From: [Clostridium] citroniae WAL-17108 | GTDB lineage: Bacteria > Bacillota > Clostridia > Lachnospirales > Lachnospiraceae | DNA length: 64,000 nt | Direction: 5' to 3' | NCBI RefSeq assembly: GCF_000233455.1 | Contig: NZ_JH376434.1 | Coordinates: 38,787 to 102,786 of the forward strand | Shown here: positions 35,085 to 43,220 of the stretch, piece by piece | Position numbering within the stretch: the stretch's first letter is position 1 | Layout: every line of letters begins with the position of its first letter | Notes under the pieces: generated by a model | What the model saw: only the letters and a program-made list of their open reading frames with translations | Told to the model about the DNA's origin: nothing | The model's database searches: none | Program-made: the position numbers and the translations under genes

Positions 35085-36464
35085 CTAGACCGCATTATCC
35101 CCCAACCGTAATCCGGTTACAGCAGCCCGGTCCGTCCGAATCTGCCGCAGAACAAATCCCATGGTATAGACTGCCATAAATCCTGAGACAGCGGGGGCAA
35201 TGGAGCCGATCACAAACAGGTTGTCGGGGCAATATGTATAGGCCAGCCATATGAGAGGGATTCTCAGGGCCAGCGCCCCAAAGCAGCAGCTGATCATGGT
35301 GAACACTGTTTTGGACCGCCCGTTCATGAACCCATTGAGACAGAATACAAAGGATACTGCAAGGTAGTCAAAGCTGCAGGAGTGAAAAAATGGGATGCCT
35401 GCAGAGATGATATCAGGATTGGTGTTGAACAATCCGATCATGGTCTGGGGGGAAAGCTGTGCCCACAAAAAGAATAGGGAGGAGGCCAGCACAGAGAAAC
35501 CAATGCCTGCGGCCAGGGACTGTCTGGCCCGTTCCGGTTTCCCGGCCCCGTAGTTCTGTGCCGTGATGGCGGCCAGGGCGCTTGCAATGGAAGTGGCGGG
35601 CAGCATGGCAAATACGTCATATTTGCTGGCAATGCCCACGGCTGCCGCTGCATTCACCCCAAGACGGTTGGTGACCGAGGTCAGGTAGAGAAAGGAGAGG
35701 CGGACCATACATTCCTGGGAGGAGATGGGAATCCCCACCATGGCCAGCTCTTTTGCCAGCGACCGGTCAATACGCAGGTTTTTAAGGCTGAATGTAAAGA
35801 TGAACCTGCTCCTGTTCAGATAGATAATGGAGCAGATCATACTGATGGACTGGGACAAGACAGTGGCCAGGGCGGTTCCCGCCACACCCAGCCCCAGGTA
35901 TTTTACAAACATGATATCCCCGATGATGTTCAGCACACAGGACAGGGCAACAAAGTACATGGGTCTGCGGGAATCACCGTATCCTCTGAGGACAGCGCTG
36001 ATCGCATTGTAGCCGCAGATGAAGAAGATGCCGTAAAAGCAGATGGTCACATAGTCATTGGCTTCCTTCATGGAGGCGGCCGGAGTTTTAAGGGCGGTCA
36101 GGATCGGACCCTTAAAGGTCAGCATCACAATGGTCAGAAGAATGGCTATGACGGCAAATACGGATAATGTGGTTCCAATGGTTTTGCGGGTCCGGTCCTC
36201 GTCCTTCATGCCTGTATATTTCCCTACCATGATCGTGCTGCCCAGGGTAAGGCCGGACACCATGCTGGTGATGATCTGTGTTACCTGGGTTCCGGTGGAT
36301 ACGGCAGCCACACTCTCCGGCGCGCAGTACCAGCCAATGACCATCAGATCCACGGCGCCGTAAAGGGCCTGTATGATGTTGGCTATGAGAAAGGGAACTG
36401 AGAATTTCAGCAGCACACGAAATACATTTCCTTCTGTCAGCAGGTTGTCATTTTTCATTATCAT
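35085..36464 (-). CDS. MATE-family multidrug/metabolite exporter
   Basis: The 459-residue protein has twelve predicted helices and the MATE repeats (LLKFSVPFLIANIIQALYGAVDLMVIGWY near the start; IGIASKYDVFAMLPATSIASALAAITAQNYGAG mid-protein). Family members export cationic drugs or metabolites by Na+ or H+ antiport. It follows a MerR regulator by 42 nt on the same strand, the usual arrangement for an inducible exporter. Confidence 0.93.
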   Translation of the reverse strand: MIMKNDNLLTEGNVFRVLLKFSVPFLIANIIQALYGAVDLMVIGWYCAPESVAAVSTGTQVTQIITSMVSGLTLGSTIMVGKYTGMKDEDRTRKTIGTTLSVFAVIAILLTIVMLTFKGPILTALKTPAASMKEANDYVTICFYGIFFICGYNAISAVLRGYGDSRRPMYFVALSCVLNIIGDIMFVKYLGLGVAGTALATVLSQSISMICSIIYLNRSRFIFTFSLKNLRIDRSLAKELAMVGIPISSQECMVRLSFLYLTSVTNRLGVNAAAAVGIASKYDVFAMLPATSIASALAAITAQNYGAGKPERARQSLAAGIGFSVLASSLFFLWAQLSPQTMIGLFNTNPDIISAGIPFFHSCSFDYLAVSFVFCLNGFMNGRSKTVFTMISCCFGALALRIPLIWLAYTYCPDNLFVIGSIAPAVSGFMAVYTMGFVLRQIRTDRAAVTGLRLGDNAV

Positions 36465-36506
36465 CCACTCCTTGTATCATTGCTATAAATAAGATAAACC
36501 CTCCAG

Positions 36507-37352
36507 TTACTGGAGGGTCAATGGATTTTTTAAATAGTTCTGCTCAATGGGGATCTGGATCTCAGTGACATATTGGGAGGCGTCATTGGTAAAACCGGCA
36601 TCGATCAGCGTGATCTCCACAGAATCACCGCAGCACCGGTATCCGTTTTCAGCCATGTGATCCAAAAGCTTCATATAATAAGGAGCAGCTTCCGTATGGG
36701 TGCCTGTAAAGCGGATGGTCAGGTAATCCCCTGCCATCAGGTAATGCTCCTCACCATGGTAATGGTCCTCCTGCTCTAAAAGCACAAAGATACCGGAAAA
36801 TGATTCAAAATGCCGCCTGACCAGTTCATGGGCCGATATGGAGACCCCCACCTTTCCCAGGAACATTACGGGTTCCAGCGTATTGGTCCGTTCCAACTCC
36901 CGAAGGGAGTACTCCAGATCATCGCCCAGGGGAATATTTTTGCGTAAATATGCAACCTGTCGCTGCCCAAAGTGCAGCAGCCGGATCATACCGGGCGGTG
37001 TATGGAGGGCATCTTCCAATGACTGGAGACGGTATTCCAGTTTCCGCTCCACCTGCATCAGTTGGCTGATGCGCAACAGAGTTTCCCTGTGCTGCTCTTC
37101 CAGGAGTGTCTGCATGACAGACACATCCCTGCTCTCAAAAAACAGAGCGATCTTTTTCAGGGACATGCCAAGGGCGCGCAGGTATTTGATGGTGTTCAGC
37201 CGTTCAAACTGGCGGGTAGTATAATAGCGGTATCCGGTCTGGGGGTCCGTGGTCTCCGGGTGCAGGATACCAATGTCATCATAATAGCGGAGCGTACGTA
37301 TGTTGATTGAAAACAGTTCTGCAACTTCCCCGATGGTAAACAGATCCTTCAC
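36507..37352 (-). CDS. MerR-family regulator with GyrI-like ligand domain
   Basis: Residues 1-70 form the MerR HTH (FTIGEVAELFSINIRTLRYYDDIGILHPE...GYRYYTTRQFERLNTIKYL). A dimerisation coiled coil comes next, then a C-terminal domain of about 150 residues like the GyrI/BmrR effector-binding fold (YLMAGDYLTIRFTGTHTEAAPYYMKLLDHMAENGY). BmrR-type proteins bind drugs and activate exporter genes. It is likely to control the MATE gene 42 nt downstream and itself. Confidence 0.9.
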   Translation of the reverse strand: MKDLFTIGEVAELFSINIRTLRYYDDIGILHPETTDPQTGYRYYTTRQFERLNTIKYLRALGMSLKKIALFFESRDVSVMQTLLEEQHRETLLRISQLMQVERKLEYRLQSLEDALHTPPGMIRLLHFGQRQVAYLRKNIPLGDDLEYSLRELERTNTLEPVMFLGKVGVSISAHELVRRHFESFSGIFVLLEQEDHYHGEEHYLMAGDYLTIRFTGTHTEAAPYYMKLLDHMAENGYRCCGDSVEITLIDAGFTNDASQYVTEIQIPIEQNYLKNPLTLQ

Positions 37353-37355
37353 GTC

Positions 37356-37622
37356 TTATTCCTCGATCACCTGTATTTCAAGAAAATCAAAGTCAATGGT
37401 TTCGATAAAATTGTCCTGTGTAAAACGTGTTTTATCATGGAGCTGGAAATCCTTTACAGTGGAATCCAGCCACATGGGTTTTTCCAGATTAAATTCATAA
37501 CAGATGGAGTCCAGGGAGTTAAATACCATCTGTGTCCTGGACAGGGAGTAGTCGGATATACATATGACCGTGTCCTGAAGCAGATGGTTGTCCTTCATTA
37601 GTTTTCCCCACATTCTGAACAT
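37356..37622 (-). CDS. Small protein of unknown function upstream of MerR
   Basis: The 88-residue acidic protein starts at 37622, with AAAGGAG 7 nt upstream. It ends 3 nt before the MerR start, so the two are coupled. The sequence (LSRTQMVFNSLDSICYEFNLEKPMWLDSTVKDFQLH) has no membrane helix or known motif. It is probably the first gene of a three-gene operon with the regulator and exporter. Confidence 0.65.
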   Translation of the reverse strand: MFRMWGKLMKDNHLLQDTVICISDYSLSRTQMVFNSLDSICYEFNLEKPMWLDSTVKDFQLHDKTRFTQDNFIETIDFDFLEIQVIEE

Positions 37623-37679
37623 AAGGCTTCTCCTTTACGGTTGATTCCCCGCCCCATAAGGAGCGGCGTTTGTGATTTA

Positions 37680-37695
37680 GTATATCATTTTATAC
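37680..37695. promoter_or_regulatory. Palindrome upstream of the MerR/MATE operon
   Basis: GTATATCATTTTATAC is an inverted repeat (GTATA/TATAC) about 60 nt upstream of the first gene of the operon. On the minus strand it overlaps a possible -10 (TATACT). It is a candidate MerR operator, suggested by position only. Confidence 0.4.
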
Positions 37696-37714
37696 CGGGT
37701 TTTAAAAGGATTTT

Positions 37715-38593
37715 TTAAAAAGCATGGTCCACATGCTGGGCGCTGTATGCTTTTCTGTATTTCATGGGCGAGGTCTGGGTATACCTGTGAAATACCCGCT
37801 CAAAGTAGGTGATGGAGTCATAACCCAGGAGACAGGACACTTCCGTGATGCTCATGGAGGTGGCGGACAAAAGCTCCCGTGCGCGGCGTACACGGGCCAT
37901 GTTGATATATTCATTGACCGTAAAGCCGGTGGCTTCCTTGAAGATACGGCTCAAATAGCATTTGTTTACATAAAACTGAGCGGCCACGGTTTCCAGGGAC
38001 AGGTTCTTACTGTAGTTTTCCGTGATATAGGAGGCTGCATCATCCACAAGCCGGTGCTTGGGCTGGGTGGATACAGGAAGCCTGGATGATATGTGGGAAG
38101 GGCTGGAAAAATGCCGCTGGGCATGGATCAGAAGCCGGGATAGCGCCGACATGGCCATGTGCTGAAAGCCGGGCTTTTGTCCGTGCAGTTCGGAGGCCAG
38201 GGTATCCATAAGGGATTCCGCCAGAGGACGTCCTTCCTGGTCTAATTCCAGGATGCCTGTATGGGCGCTGAAAAAGCCGGACAGGGACATTTCCCCGGTA
38301 AGGGACAGAAAATCCCCAAAGGGGTGCTGGCTCAGGGAGATGAGGATCCGTTCATGGCTGCCGGTCCCGCACTGGCTGGTCTGGTGGATCCGGTTCCTGT
38401 CAATGAACACCAGACTTCCGCCTGCCACGTGATAGGTGGTCCTGTCAATGAAGTAGTAGCGCTCTCCTTCCACCAGATAATAGATCTCATAATCATCATG
38501 AAGATGCTTGCTGGGCATGGTAAAGCCAGGTTCCCGTAAAATGCGGTCAATGGCAATTCCGGGAATCCTCTCCCGGTAGATCATCTGTTCCAT
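37715..38593 (-). CDS. AraC-family transcriptional regulator
   Basis: The start at MEQMIYRERIPG (38593) follows GGAGGTG; the longer frame to 38707 is not supported. The 292-residue protein has an N-terminal cupin sugar-sensing domain (HLHDDYEIYYLVEGERYYFI) and two C-terminal AraC HTHs (LSLETVAAQFYVNKCYLSRIFKEATGFTVNEYI; SITEVSCLLGYDSITYFERVFHRYTQTSPMKYR). It is divergent from the GH4 gene, which it probably activates. Confidence 0.93.
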   Translation of the reverse strand: MEQMIYRERIPGIAIDRILREPGFTMPSKHLHDDYEIYYLVEGERYYFIDRTTYHVAGGSLVFIDRNRIHQTSQCGTGSHERILISLSQHPFGDFLSLTGEMSLSGFFSAHTGILELDQEGRPLAESLMDTLASELHGQKPGFQHMAMSALSRLLIHAQRHFSSPSHISSRLPVSTQPKHRLVDDAASYITENYSKNLSLETVAAQFYVNKCYLSRIFKEATGFTVNEYINMARVRRARELLSATSMSITEVSCLLGYDSITYFERVFHRYTQTSPMKYRKAYSAQHVDHAF

Positions 38594-38700
38594 GGACACC
38601 TCCGGCTCCGTTCCTATAGAATTACCAGTTATTAAAAAATAATGGATAAACCAATAAGTAAATTTTGTTTGATAAAGCTTGTGATAAATCAATATATCAT

Positions 38701-38729
38701 AAGACAATTATACTAAATTTATCTATAAT
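38701..38729 (+). promoter_or_regulatory. Promoter of the GH4 gene
   Basis: AAGACA, a 17-nt spacer, then TATAAT (38724-38729). The weak -35 fits an AraC-activated promoter. The 190-nt divergent region is AT-rich and would hold the activator sites. Confidence 0.5.
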
Positions 38730-38784
38730 GTCCAGTATAACATAACACCAGGAACATAACACCAGTGAAAGGACGGTATGTAAC

Positions 38785-40194
38785 ATGAGATATGAGGATA
38801 AAAGGGTAAATGACATCCGGATCGCATACATAGGAGGCGGCTCCAGGGGATGGGCCAGGACATTTATGACGGATCTGGCCATGGAATCTTCCATAAGCGG
38901 CACCATCAGGCTGTATGACATAGATGCGGAGGCTTCCAGGGCCAATGAAATCATTGGTAACCGGCTGTCCCAACGCCCTGAGGCAGCGGGGAAGTGGACA
39001 TATGAGACTTGCATGAGCCTGGAGGAGGCGCTGACAGGAGCGGATTTTGTAGTCATTTCCATTCTTCCGGGCACTTTTGATGAGATGGCGGTGGATGTCC
39101 ATATGCCGGAGCGTCTGGGGATCTATCAGTCCGTGGGGGATACCGCGGGCCCGGGAGGTATGATCAGGGCACTGCGCACCATTCCCATGTATGTGGAGTT
39201 TGCCAAAGCTATCAGGGATTATGCGCCCCGGGCCTGGGTCATCAATTACACCAACCCCATGTCATTGTGTGTAAAAACATTGTACCATGTATTTCCACAG
39301 ATCAAGGCGTTCGGCTGCTGCCACGAGGTGTTCGGCACACAGAAAGTCCTGAAGGGATTATTAGAAGATACCATGGGGCTTAAGGGTATTAACAGGAAGG
39401 ATATCCGTGTAAATGTCCTGGGTATCAACCATTTCACCTGGTTTGACTATGCTTCCTATGAGGGGATCGACCTGTTCCCCATGTACAGGAAGTATGTGGA
39501 TGAGCATTTTGAAGAGGGGTATGCGGAGCGCGATACCAACTGGGCAAATGCATGCTTTGCCTGCGCCCACAGGGTAAAATTCGACCTGTTCAGGCGGTAC
39601 GGGCTGATTGCGGCGGCGGGTGACCGCCACCTGGCTGAGTTCATGCCGGGGGATGAGTATCTGAAGGATCCTGAGACCGTGGCGCGCTGGAAGTTCGGCC
39701 TGACCTCAGTGGATTGGAGGAAAGAAGACTTGGAAAACCGCATGGAGAAGAGCAGAAAACTTCTGTGCGGAGAGACGGAGATAGACTTAAAGCCCACAGG
39801 GGAGGAGGGAATCCTTTTGATCAAGGCGCTGTGCGGCCTGGAGCGGGTGGTGAGCAATGTGAACATACCCAATACAGGACTTCAGATCCCCAACCTTCCG
39901 GCCGGCGCGGTGGTGGAAACCAATGCCGTATTTGAGCGGGACGCTATCCGGCCGGTGCTGGCAGGCAGTGTGCCGGAGCCGGTAAAGGCCCTGATCATGC
40001 CCGCGGTGGAAAATCATGAAACCATACTGGAGGCTGCCCTGACCTGCAATGAGGAGCTGGTGGTGCAGGCATTTATGAATGATCCCCAGGTAAGGGGCAG
40101 GAACTGCAGGGAGGAGGATATCAGGAAATTGGTCCGGGACATGGTGGAAGGAACCATAAAATACCTGCCAAAGGCCTGGGCAGTCCGCAAGTAA
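38785..40194 (+). CDS. GH4 family glycosidase, LplD-like (probable alpha-galacturonidase)
   Basis: The 469-residue GH4 enzyme has an N-terminal NAD-binding loop IRIAYIGGGSRGWA, the VINYTNPMSLC stretch, the metal-binding Cys/His (GCCHEVFG, GINHFTW) and AAGDRHLAEFMPG. From memory these stretches match Bacillus LplD, an alpha-galacturonidase, more closely than the 6-phospho-glucosidases. GH4 enzymes use NAD+ and Mn2+ with a redox-assisted elimination mechanism. There is no signal peptide, so it acts on imported uronides. Confidence 0.85.
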   Translation: MRYEDKRVNDIRIAYIGGGSRGWARTFMTDLAMESSISGTIRLYDIDAEASRANEIIGNRLSQRPEAAGKWTYETCMSLEEALTGADFVVISILPGTFDEMAVDVHMPERLGIYQSVGDTAGPGGMIRALRTIPMYVEFAKAIRDYAPRAWVINYTNPMSLCVKTLYHVFPQIKAFGCCHEVFGTQKVLKGLLEDTMGLKGINRKDIRVNVLGINHFTWFDYASYEGIDLFPMYRKYVDEHFEEGYAERDTNWANACFACAHRVKFDLFRRYGLIAAAGDRHLAEFMPGDEYLKDPETVARWKFGLTSVDWRKEDLENRMEKSRKLLCGETEIDLKPTGEEGILLIKALCGLERVVSNVNIPNTGLQIPNLPAGAVVETNAVFERDAIRPVLAGSVPEPVKALIMPAVENHETILEAALTCNEELVVQAFMNDPQVRGRNCREEDIRKLVRDMVEGTIKYLPKAWAVRK

Positions 40195-40356
40195 AGATTG
40201 GAATCAAAAAAATATTGTTAAATAATAATACAATCAAAAAAAGTTTTAGTTAATAAACGGAAAAATAAGGAAAGGTCTTCCACGCTATACCATATAAATT
40301 CTGAATATATAAGAAAAACTACGCTGATAAATAATTAATTAACGAAAAAATCCTTA

Positions 40357-40384
40357 TTGACAAATAAATATACGCGTCTATAAT
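40357..40384 (+). promoter_or_regulatory. Strong sigma-A promoter of the SDR gene
   Basis: TTGACA (40357-40362), a 16-nt spacer, then TATAAT (40379-40384). Both hexamers match consensus exactly. The surrounding 250-nt gap is very AT-rich, with no other feature seen. Confidence 0.82.
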
Positions 40385-40445
40385 GGTAATCACGATGAGT
40401 TTTCTGAAAATTATTAATGAGATTGTGATGAGGGAGGATACGTGT

Positions 40446-41216
40446 ATGCAGCATTTAAGAAGAATGGAAGACCGTGTTGTATTGCTCACAGGAGGCGGAG
40501 GCGGAATTGCCAGAGGCGTGGCCAGGGCATTTGCTGATGAGGGCGCCAGCATGATACTTACCGACATTTTCCCAGGAGGCATGGAGAAGACAAAGGAAGA
40601 GCTGGAGCGTGATTTTGGCACAGATGTGGTGATCTGCGTTGCGGACGGGGCCAGGGAGGATCAGGTAAAGGCTGCCATTGAAAAAGGCGTGGAACATTTC
40701 GGCAAGCTGAATGTGCTGATCAACAGCGCCCAGACTTCAGCTTCCGGGTTGACATTGGTGGAGCACACCCAGGAGGACTTTGACAAGGCCATTTATTCCG
40801 GACTGTATGCAACCTTTTTTTACATGAAGCATGCATTTCCTTATTTGAAGGAGACCCAAGGATCCGTGATCAATTTTGCATCCGGAGCAGGCATTTCCGG
40901 TAAGCCGGGGCAGAGTTCCTATGCGGCGGCAAAGGAGGGGATCCGCGGAATGTCCCGTGTGGCTGCCAATGAATGGGGGCCTTACGATATCAATGTAAAT
41001 GTGGTCCTGCCTCTTGTGATGACGGATAAGCTGGCCCAGTGGGGACAGGAAAACCCGGAGATGTTTAAGAAGAACCTGGATGCCATCCCGCTGGGCCGGT
41101 ACGGGGACGCACAGAAGGATATAGGAAAGGTCTGTGTATTCCTTGCAAGCTATGATGCCAAGTACATAACAGGGGATACACTCTTCATACAGGGCGGCGT
41201 AGGCATGAAGCCATAA
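40446..41216 (+). CDS. SDR-family oxidoreductase
   Basis: The start at MQHLRRMEDR (40446) lies 8 nt after AGGGAGG; an upstream in-frame ATG at 40383 falls inside the promoter's -10. The 256-residue classical SDR has TGGGGGIARGVA (cofactor), NSAQTS, INFASGAG with the active-site Ser, and SYAAAKEGI with the YxxxK pair. It reduces or oxidises an alcohol or keto group with NAD(P). Near a uronide gene it could act on a sugar acid, but the substrate is unknown. Confidence 0.9.
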   Translation: MQHLRRMEDRVVLLTGGGGGIARGVARAFADEGASMILTDIFPGGMEKTKEELERDFGTDVVICVADGAREDQVKAAIEKGVEHFGKLNVLINSAQTSASGLTLVEHTQEDFDKAIYSGLYATFFYMKHAFPYLKETQGSVINFASGAGISGKPGQSSYAAAKEGIRGMSRVAANEWGPYDINVNVVLPLVMTDKLAQWGQENPEMFKKNLDAIPLGRYGDAQKDIGKVCVFLASYDAKYITGDTLFIQGGVGMKP

Positions 41217-41381
41217 AGGTCAGTCCCACCTGACCACATATCGCAGCAGTTCAGACATATTTCTGTCATATTTGAATTTTTTGTAACATCACTTGCTCCA
41301 AGGGGCTATTTGTAGTAAGCTATACATAGTATGGCTTTGCACAAAATTGTAAGATGTTACAAAAGTTCCCATAAGGAGGAA

Positions 41382-42485
41382 ATGCAGGTGGGACCCGCAA
41401 TTACAGATTATGTAAGGTTTCTGGCAGATGCCAGGGATGCAGTGTACCGTCTGAACTGTGACCAAAATACGGCAGCTCAGCTGGCAGATGAAGAGGAACA
41501 TCAGGAACAGGAGCTGGAGACAGCGAACCGGGCAGTGGCGGACGCTGTGAACCAGACTGTTAAGAAGCGGCTGGATGAGATTAATTCCAGCTATGATAAA
41601 GAGATTGCAAAGGGCCAGGAACGGCTTAAAAAGGCCCGGGCAAAACGGGAGAAGGCTAAGAATAAGGGGATGAAGGAGCGGATCGCTGAGGAGACCAGCG
41701 AACTGCGGGAGCATAACCGTGAACTGAAGCTGCAGATGAAGACTTTGTTCCAGAAGGAGCGGGTACCTGGGTTCTGCAACAGCACCTATTATTATGCCCT
41801 GTACGATCCCAGGGGCGTGAAGGAGTTCATGTTATTCTTTATGACCATTTTGGTCTGCTTCCTGGCTGTCCCCTGCGGGATCTATTTTCTGTTGCTGCAG
41901 CAGCGGCAGATGTGGTATCTGGCAGCGGTGTACTTTCTGGATGTGCTGCTGTTCGGCGGGTTATACGTACTGGTTGGCAATAAGACCCGCCTGCGTTATC
42001 AGGACGCTTTAAAACGCGGCCGGGCCATACGCAACACCCTGCGCGCCAACCGGAAGAAGATCAGGGTGATCACCCATACCATCCAGAAGGACGGCAATGA
42101 AGACATATATGACCTTGAGAAATATGATGATGAGATAGCGTGCGTGGAACAGGAACTGTCCGAGATCACCACCAGGAAAAAGGATGCCCTGAACACCTTT
42201 GAGAGCGTCACAAAGAACATTATCTCAGACGAGATCGTGGCCAGCCACAAGTCCCATCTGGATGACTTAAAGCAGGCTTTGGAGGATACATCCCTGGCTC
42301 TCAGGAATCTGGAAAACAGCATTAAGGAACAGAATATCCGGATCACGGACACCTTTGGCCCCTATCTGGGGAAGGAGTTTTTGGAGCCGGACAGGCTATC
42401 CGAACTGTCCAGGATAATCCAAAGCGGAACCGCCTCCAATATCACTGAGGCGATCACTGCCTATAATGAAGCAAAGCAGGCGTAA
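41382..42485 (+). CDS. Coiled-coil membrane protein of unknown function
   Basis: The protein has about 367 residues. GGAGG is only 2 nt before ATG 41382 and 8 nt before GTG 41388, so the GTG may be the true start. Two long Lys/Glu-rich coiled coils (about 40-125 and 240-345) flank two membrane helices (about 155-176 and 182-205). The layout suggests a membrane-anchored scaffold with both coiled coils in the cytoplasm. No family is recognised. GGTCAG-N6-CTGACC at 41218-41235 lies upstream. Confidence 0.6.
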   Translation: MQVGPAITDYVRFLADARDAVYRLNCDQNTAAQLADEEEHQEQELETANRAVADAVNQTVKKRLDEINSSYDKEIAKGQERLKKARAKREKAKNKGMKERIAEETSELREHNRELKLQMKTLFQKERVPGFCNSTYYYALYDPRGVKEFMLFFMTILVCFLAVPCGIYFLLLQQRQMWYLAAVYFLDVLLFGGLYVLVGNKTRLRYQDALKRGRAIRNTLRANRKKIRVITHTIQKDGNEDIYDLEKYDDEIACVEQELSEITTRKKDALNTFESVTKNIISDEIVASHKSHLDDLKQALEDTSLALRNLENSIKEQNIRITDTFGPYLGKEFLEPDRLSELSRIIQSGTASNITEAITAYNEAKQA

Positions 42486-42531
42486 CAGACGCCTGGAACT
42501 GTATAAGATCAAATATAAAGAAGAACAATAA

Positions 42532-42593
42532 ATTCCCCCTGCAGCAGATGGTCCCGTATCATGGGACGGCCTGCTGCAGGGGGAATGTTTTTG
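42532..42593. terminator. Strong intrinsic terminator
   Basis: ATTCCCCCTGCAGCAG pairs with CTGCTGCAGGGGGAAT, GTCCC/GGGAC pairs in the inner arm, and GTTTTTG follows. It separates convergent genes. Confidence 0.9.
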
Positions 42594-42629
42594 TGTATTC
42601 CGAAGTCTGTCCTGTCTATATTCTGTCGC

Positions 42630-42815
42630 TTATTCCCGGTCGCTGTCCTTCCTGGATGTTTCCTGCTCCTTCCTTAGCTGTTCGATGCCGCGGCGTATCA
42701 AATCCAAGGTGGCGGCGGAACGGCTGGGAAAGCGGTTTTCAAAGCGGAAATCATCAATCTGTCTGAGTAGATCATCATCAACAATTATCGTATAACGCGG
42801 TTTCTCTGTAGGCAT
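42630..42815 (-). CDS. Ribbon-helix-helix (CopG-like) regulator A
   Basis: The start at MPTEKPRYT (42815) has AGGAGG 9 nt upstream. The 61-residue protein is a minimal RHH fold: strand RYTIIVDDD, then two helices LLRQIDDFRFENRF and SRSAATLDLIRRGIEQL, and a charged tail. RHH dimers bind palindromes through the strand. It is divergent from a second RHH gene across a region holding three copies of one palindrome. No toxin gene adjoins it. Confidence 0.85.
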   Translation of the reverse strand: MPTEKPRYTIIVDDDLLRQIDDFRFENRFPSRSAATLDLIRRGIEQLRKEQETSRKDSDRE

Positions 42816-42838
42816 AATCAAGTACCTCCTTAGTTCAT

Positions 42839-42867
42839 ATAATACCCAGGTTCATAGGTTCTGTCAA
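42839..42867 (-). promoter_or_regulatory. Divergent promoter of RHH gene A with operator in the spacer
   Basis: On the minus strand: TTGACA (42867-42862), a 17-nt spacer, TATTAT (42844-42839). The spacer and -35 overlap operator copy 1, GTTCATAGGTTCTGTCA (42850-42866), which matches the other two copies except at the last half-site. A bound repressor here would block RNA polymerase. Confidence 0.8.
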
Positions 42868-42913
42868 GCAAAAAAGGTTACTAAAAGAGGCAAAAAAGTG
42901 TGCCTTAAAAGCC

Positions 42914-42968
42914 TTGACAGGTTCAGAACCTATGAACTATAATTGAAACAGGTTCATAGGTTCTGAAC
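42914..42968 (+). promoter_or_regulatory. Promoter of RHH gene B with two 17-bp operators
   Basis: TTGACA (42914-42919), an 18-nt spacer, TATAAT (42938-42943). The spacer is almost exactly filled by operator copy 2, GTTCAGAACCTATGAAC (42921-42937). Copy 3, GTTCATAGGTTCTGAAC (42952-42968), is its exact reverse complement and covers the start region. Each 17-mer has outer GTTCA/TGAAC arms. This promoter should drive the RHH gene and the ABC-transporter operon behind it. Confidence 0.85.
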
Positions 42969-42991
42969 TATTGAAAAAGGAGGTGATATTC

Positions 42992-43183
42992 ATGGGTACC
43001 GGGCTAAAAAAATTGACCTTCGCAGTTACGCCTGATATTGAAGCCGTTTTGGATAAGGAAAAGAAAGAGCGGTTCTACGACCGTTCCAGGTCGGATATGA
43101 TCCGTGAACTTATCAAGGCCGGTTTAAGGGGTGTAAAGAAAGAGAATGGGACGGCAGACGGGAACCATGAAATAAATACATAG
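42992..43183 (+). CDS. Ribbon-helix-helix regulator B, first gene of the ABC operon
   Basis: The start at MGTGLKKLTFAV (42992) follows AAGGAGGTGA, a full anti-16S match. The 63-residue protein has a strand (KLTFAVTPD) and helices (IEAVLDKEKKERFY, SRSDMIRELIKAGLRGV) typical of RHH repressors. It precedes the substrate-binding protein gene by 37 nt and probably controls its own operon through the three operators upstream. It is similar in fold but not closely similar in sequence to regulator A. Confidence 0.82.
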   Translation: MGTGLKKLTFAVTPDIEAVLDKEKKERFYDRSRSDMIRELIKAGLRGVKKENGTADGNHEINT

Positions 43184-43220
43184 AAACCCGATAAGAACAA
43201 ATGTAAAGGAGAGGGACATT

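Noticed and set aside
42630..43183. RHH genes as antitoxins of toxin-antitoxin pairs
   Set aside because: Neither is next to a toxin-size gene. One heads an ABC operon and the operators fit transcriptional switches.
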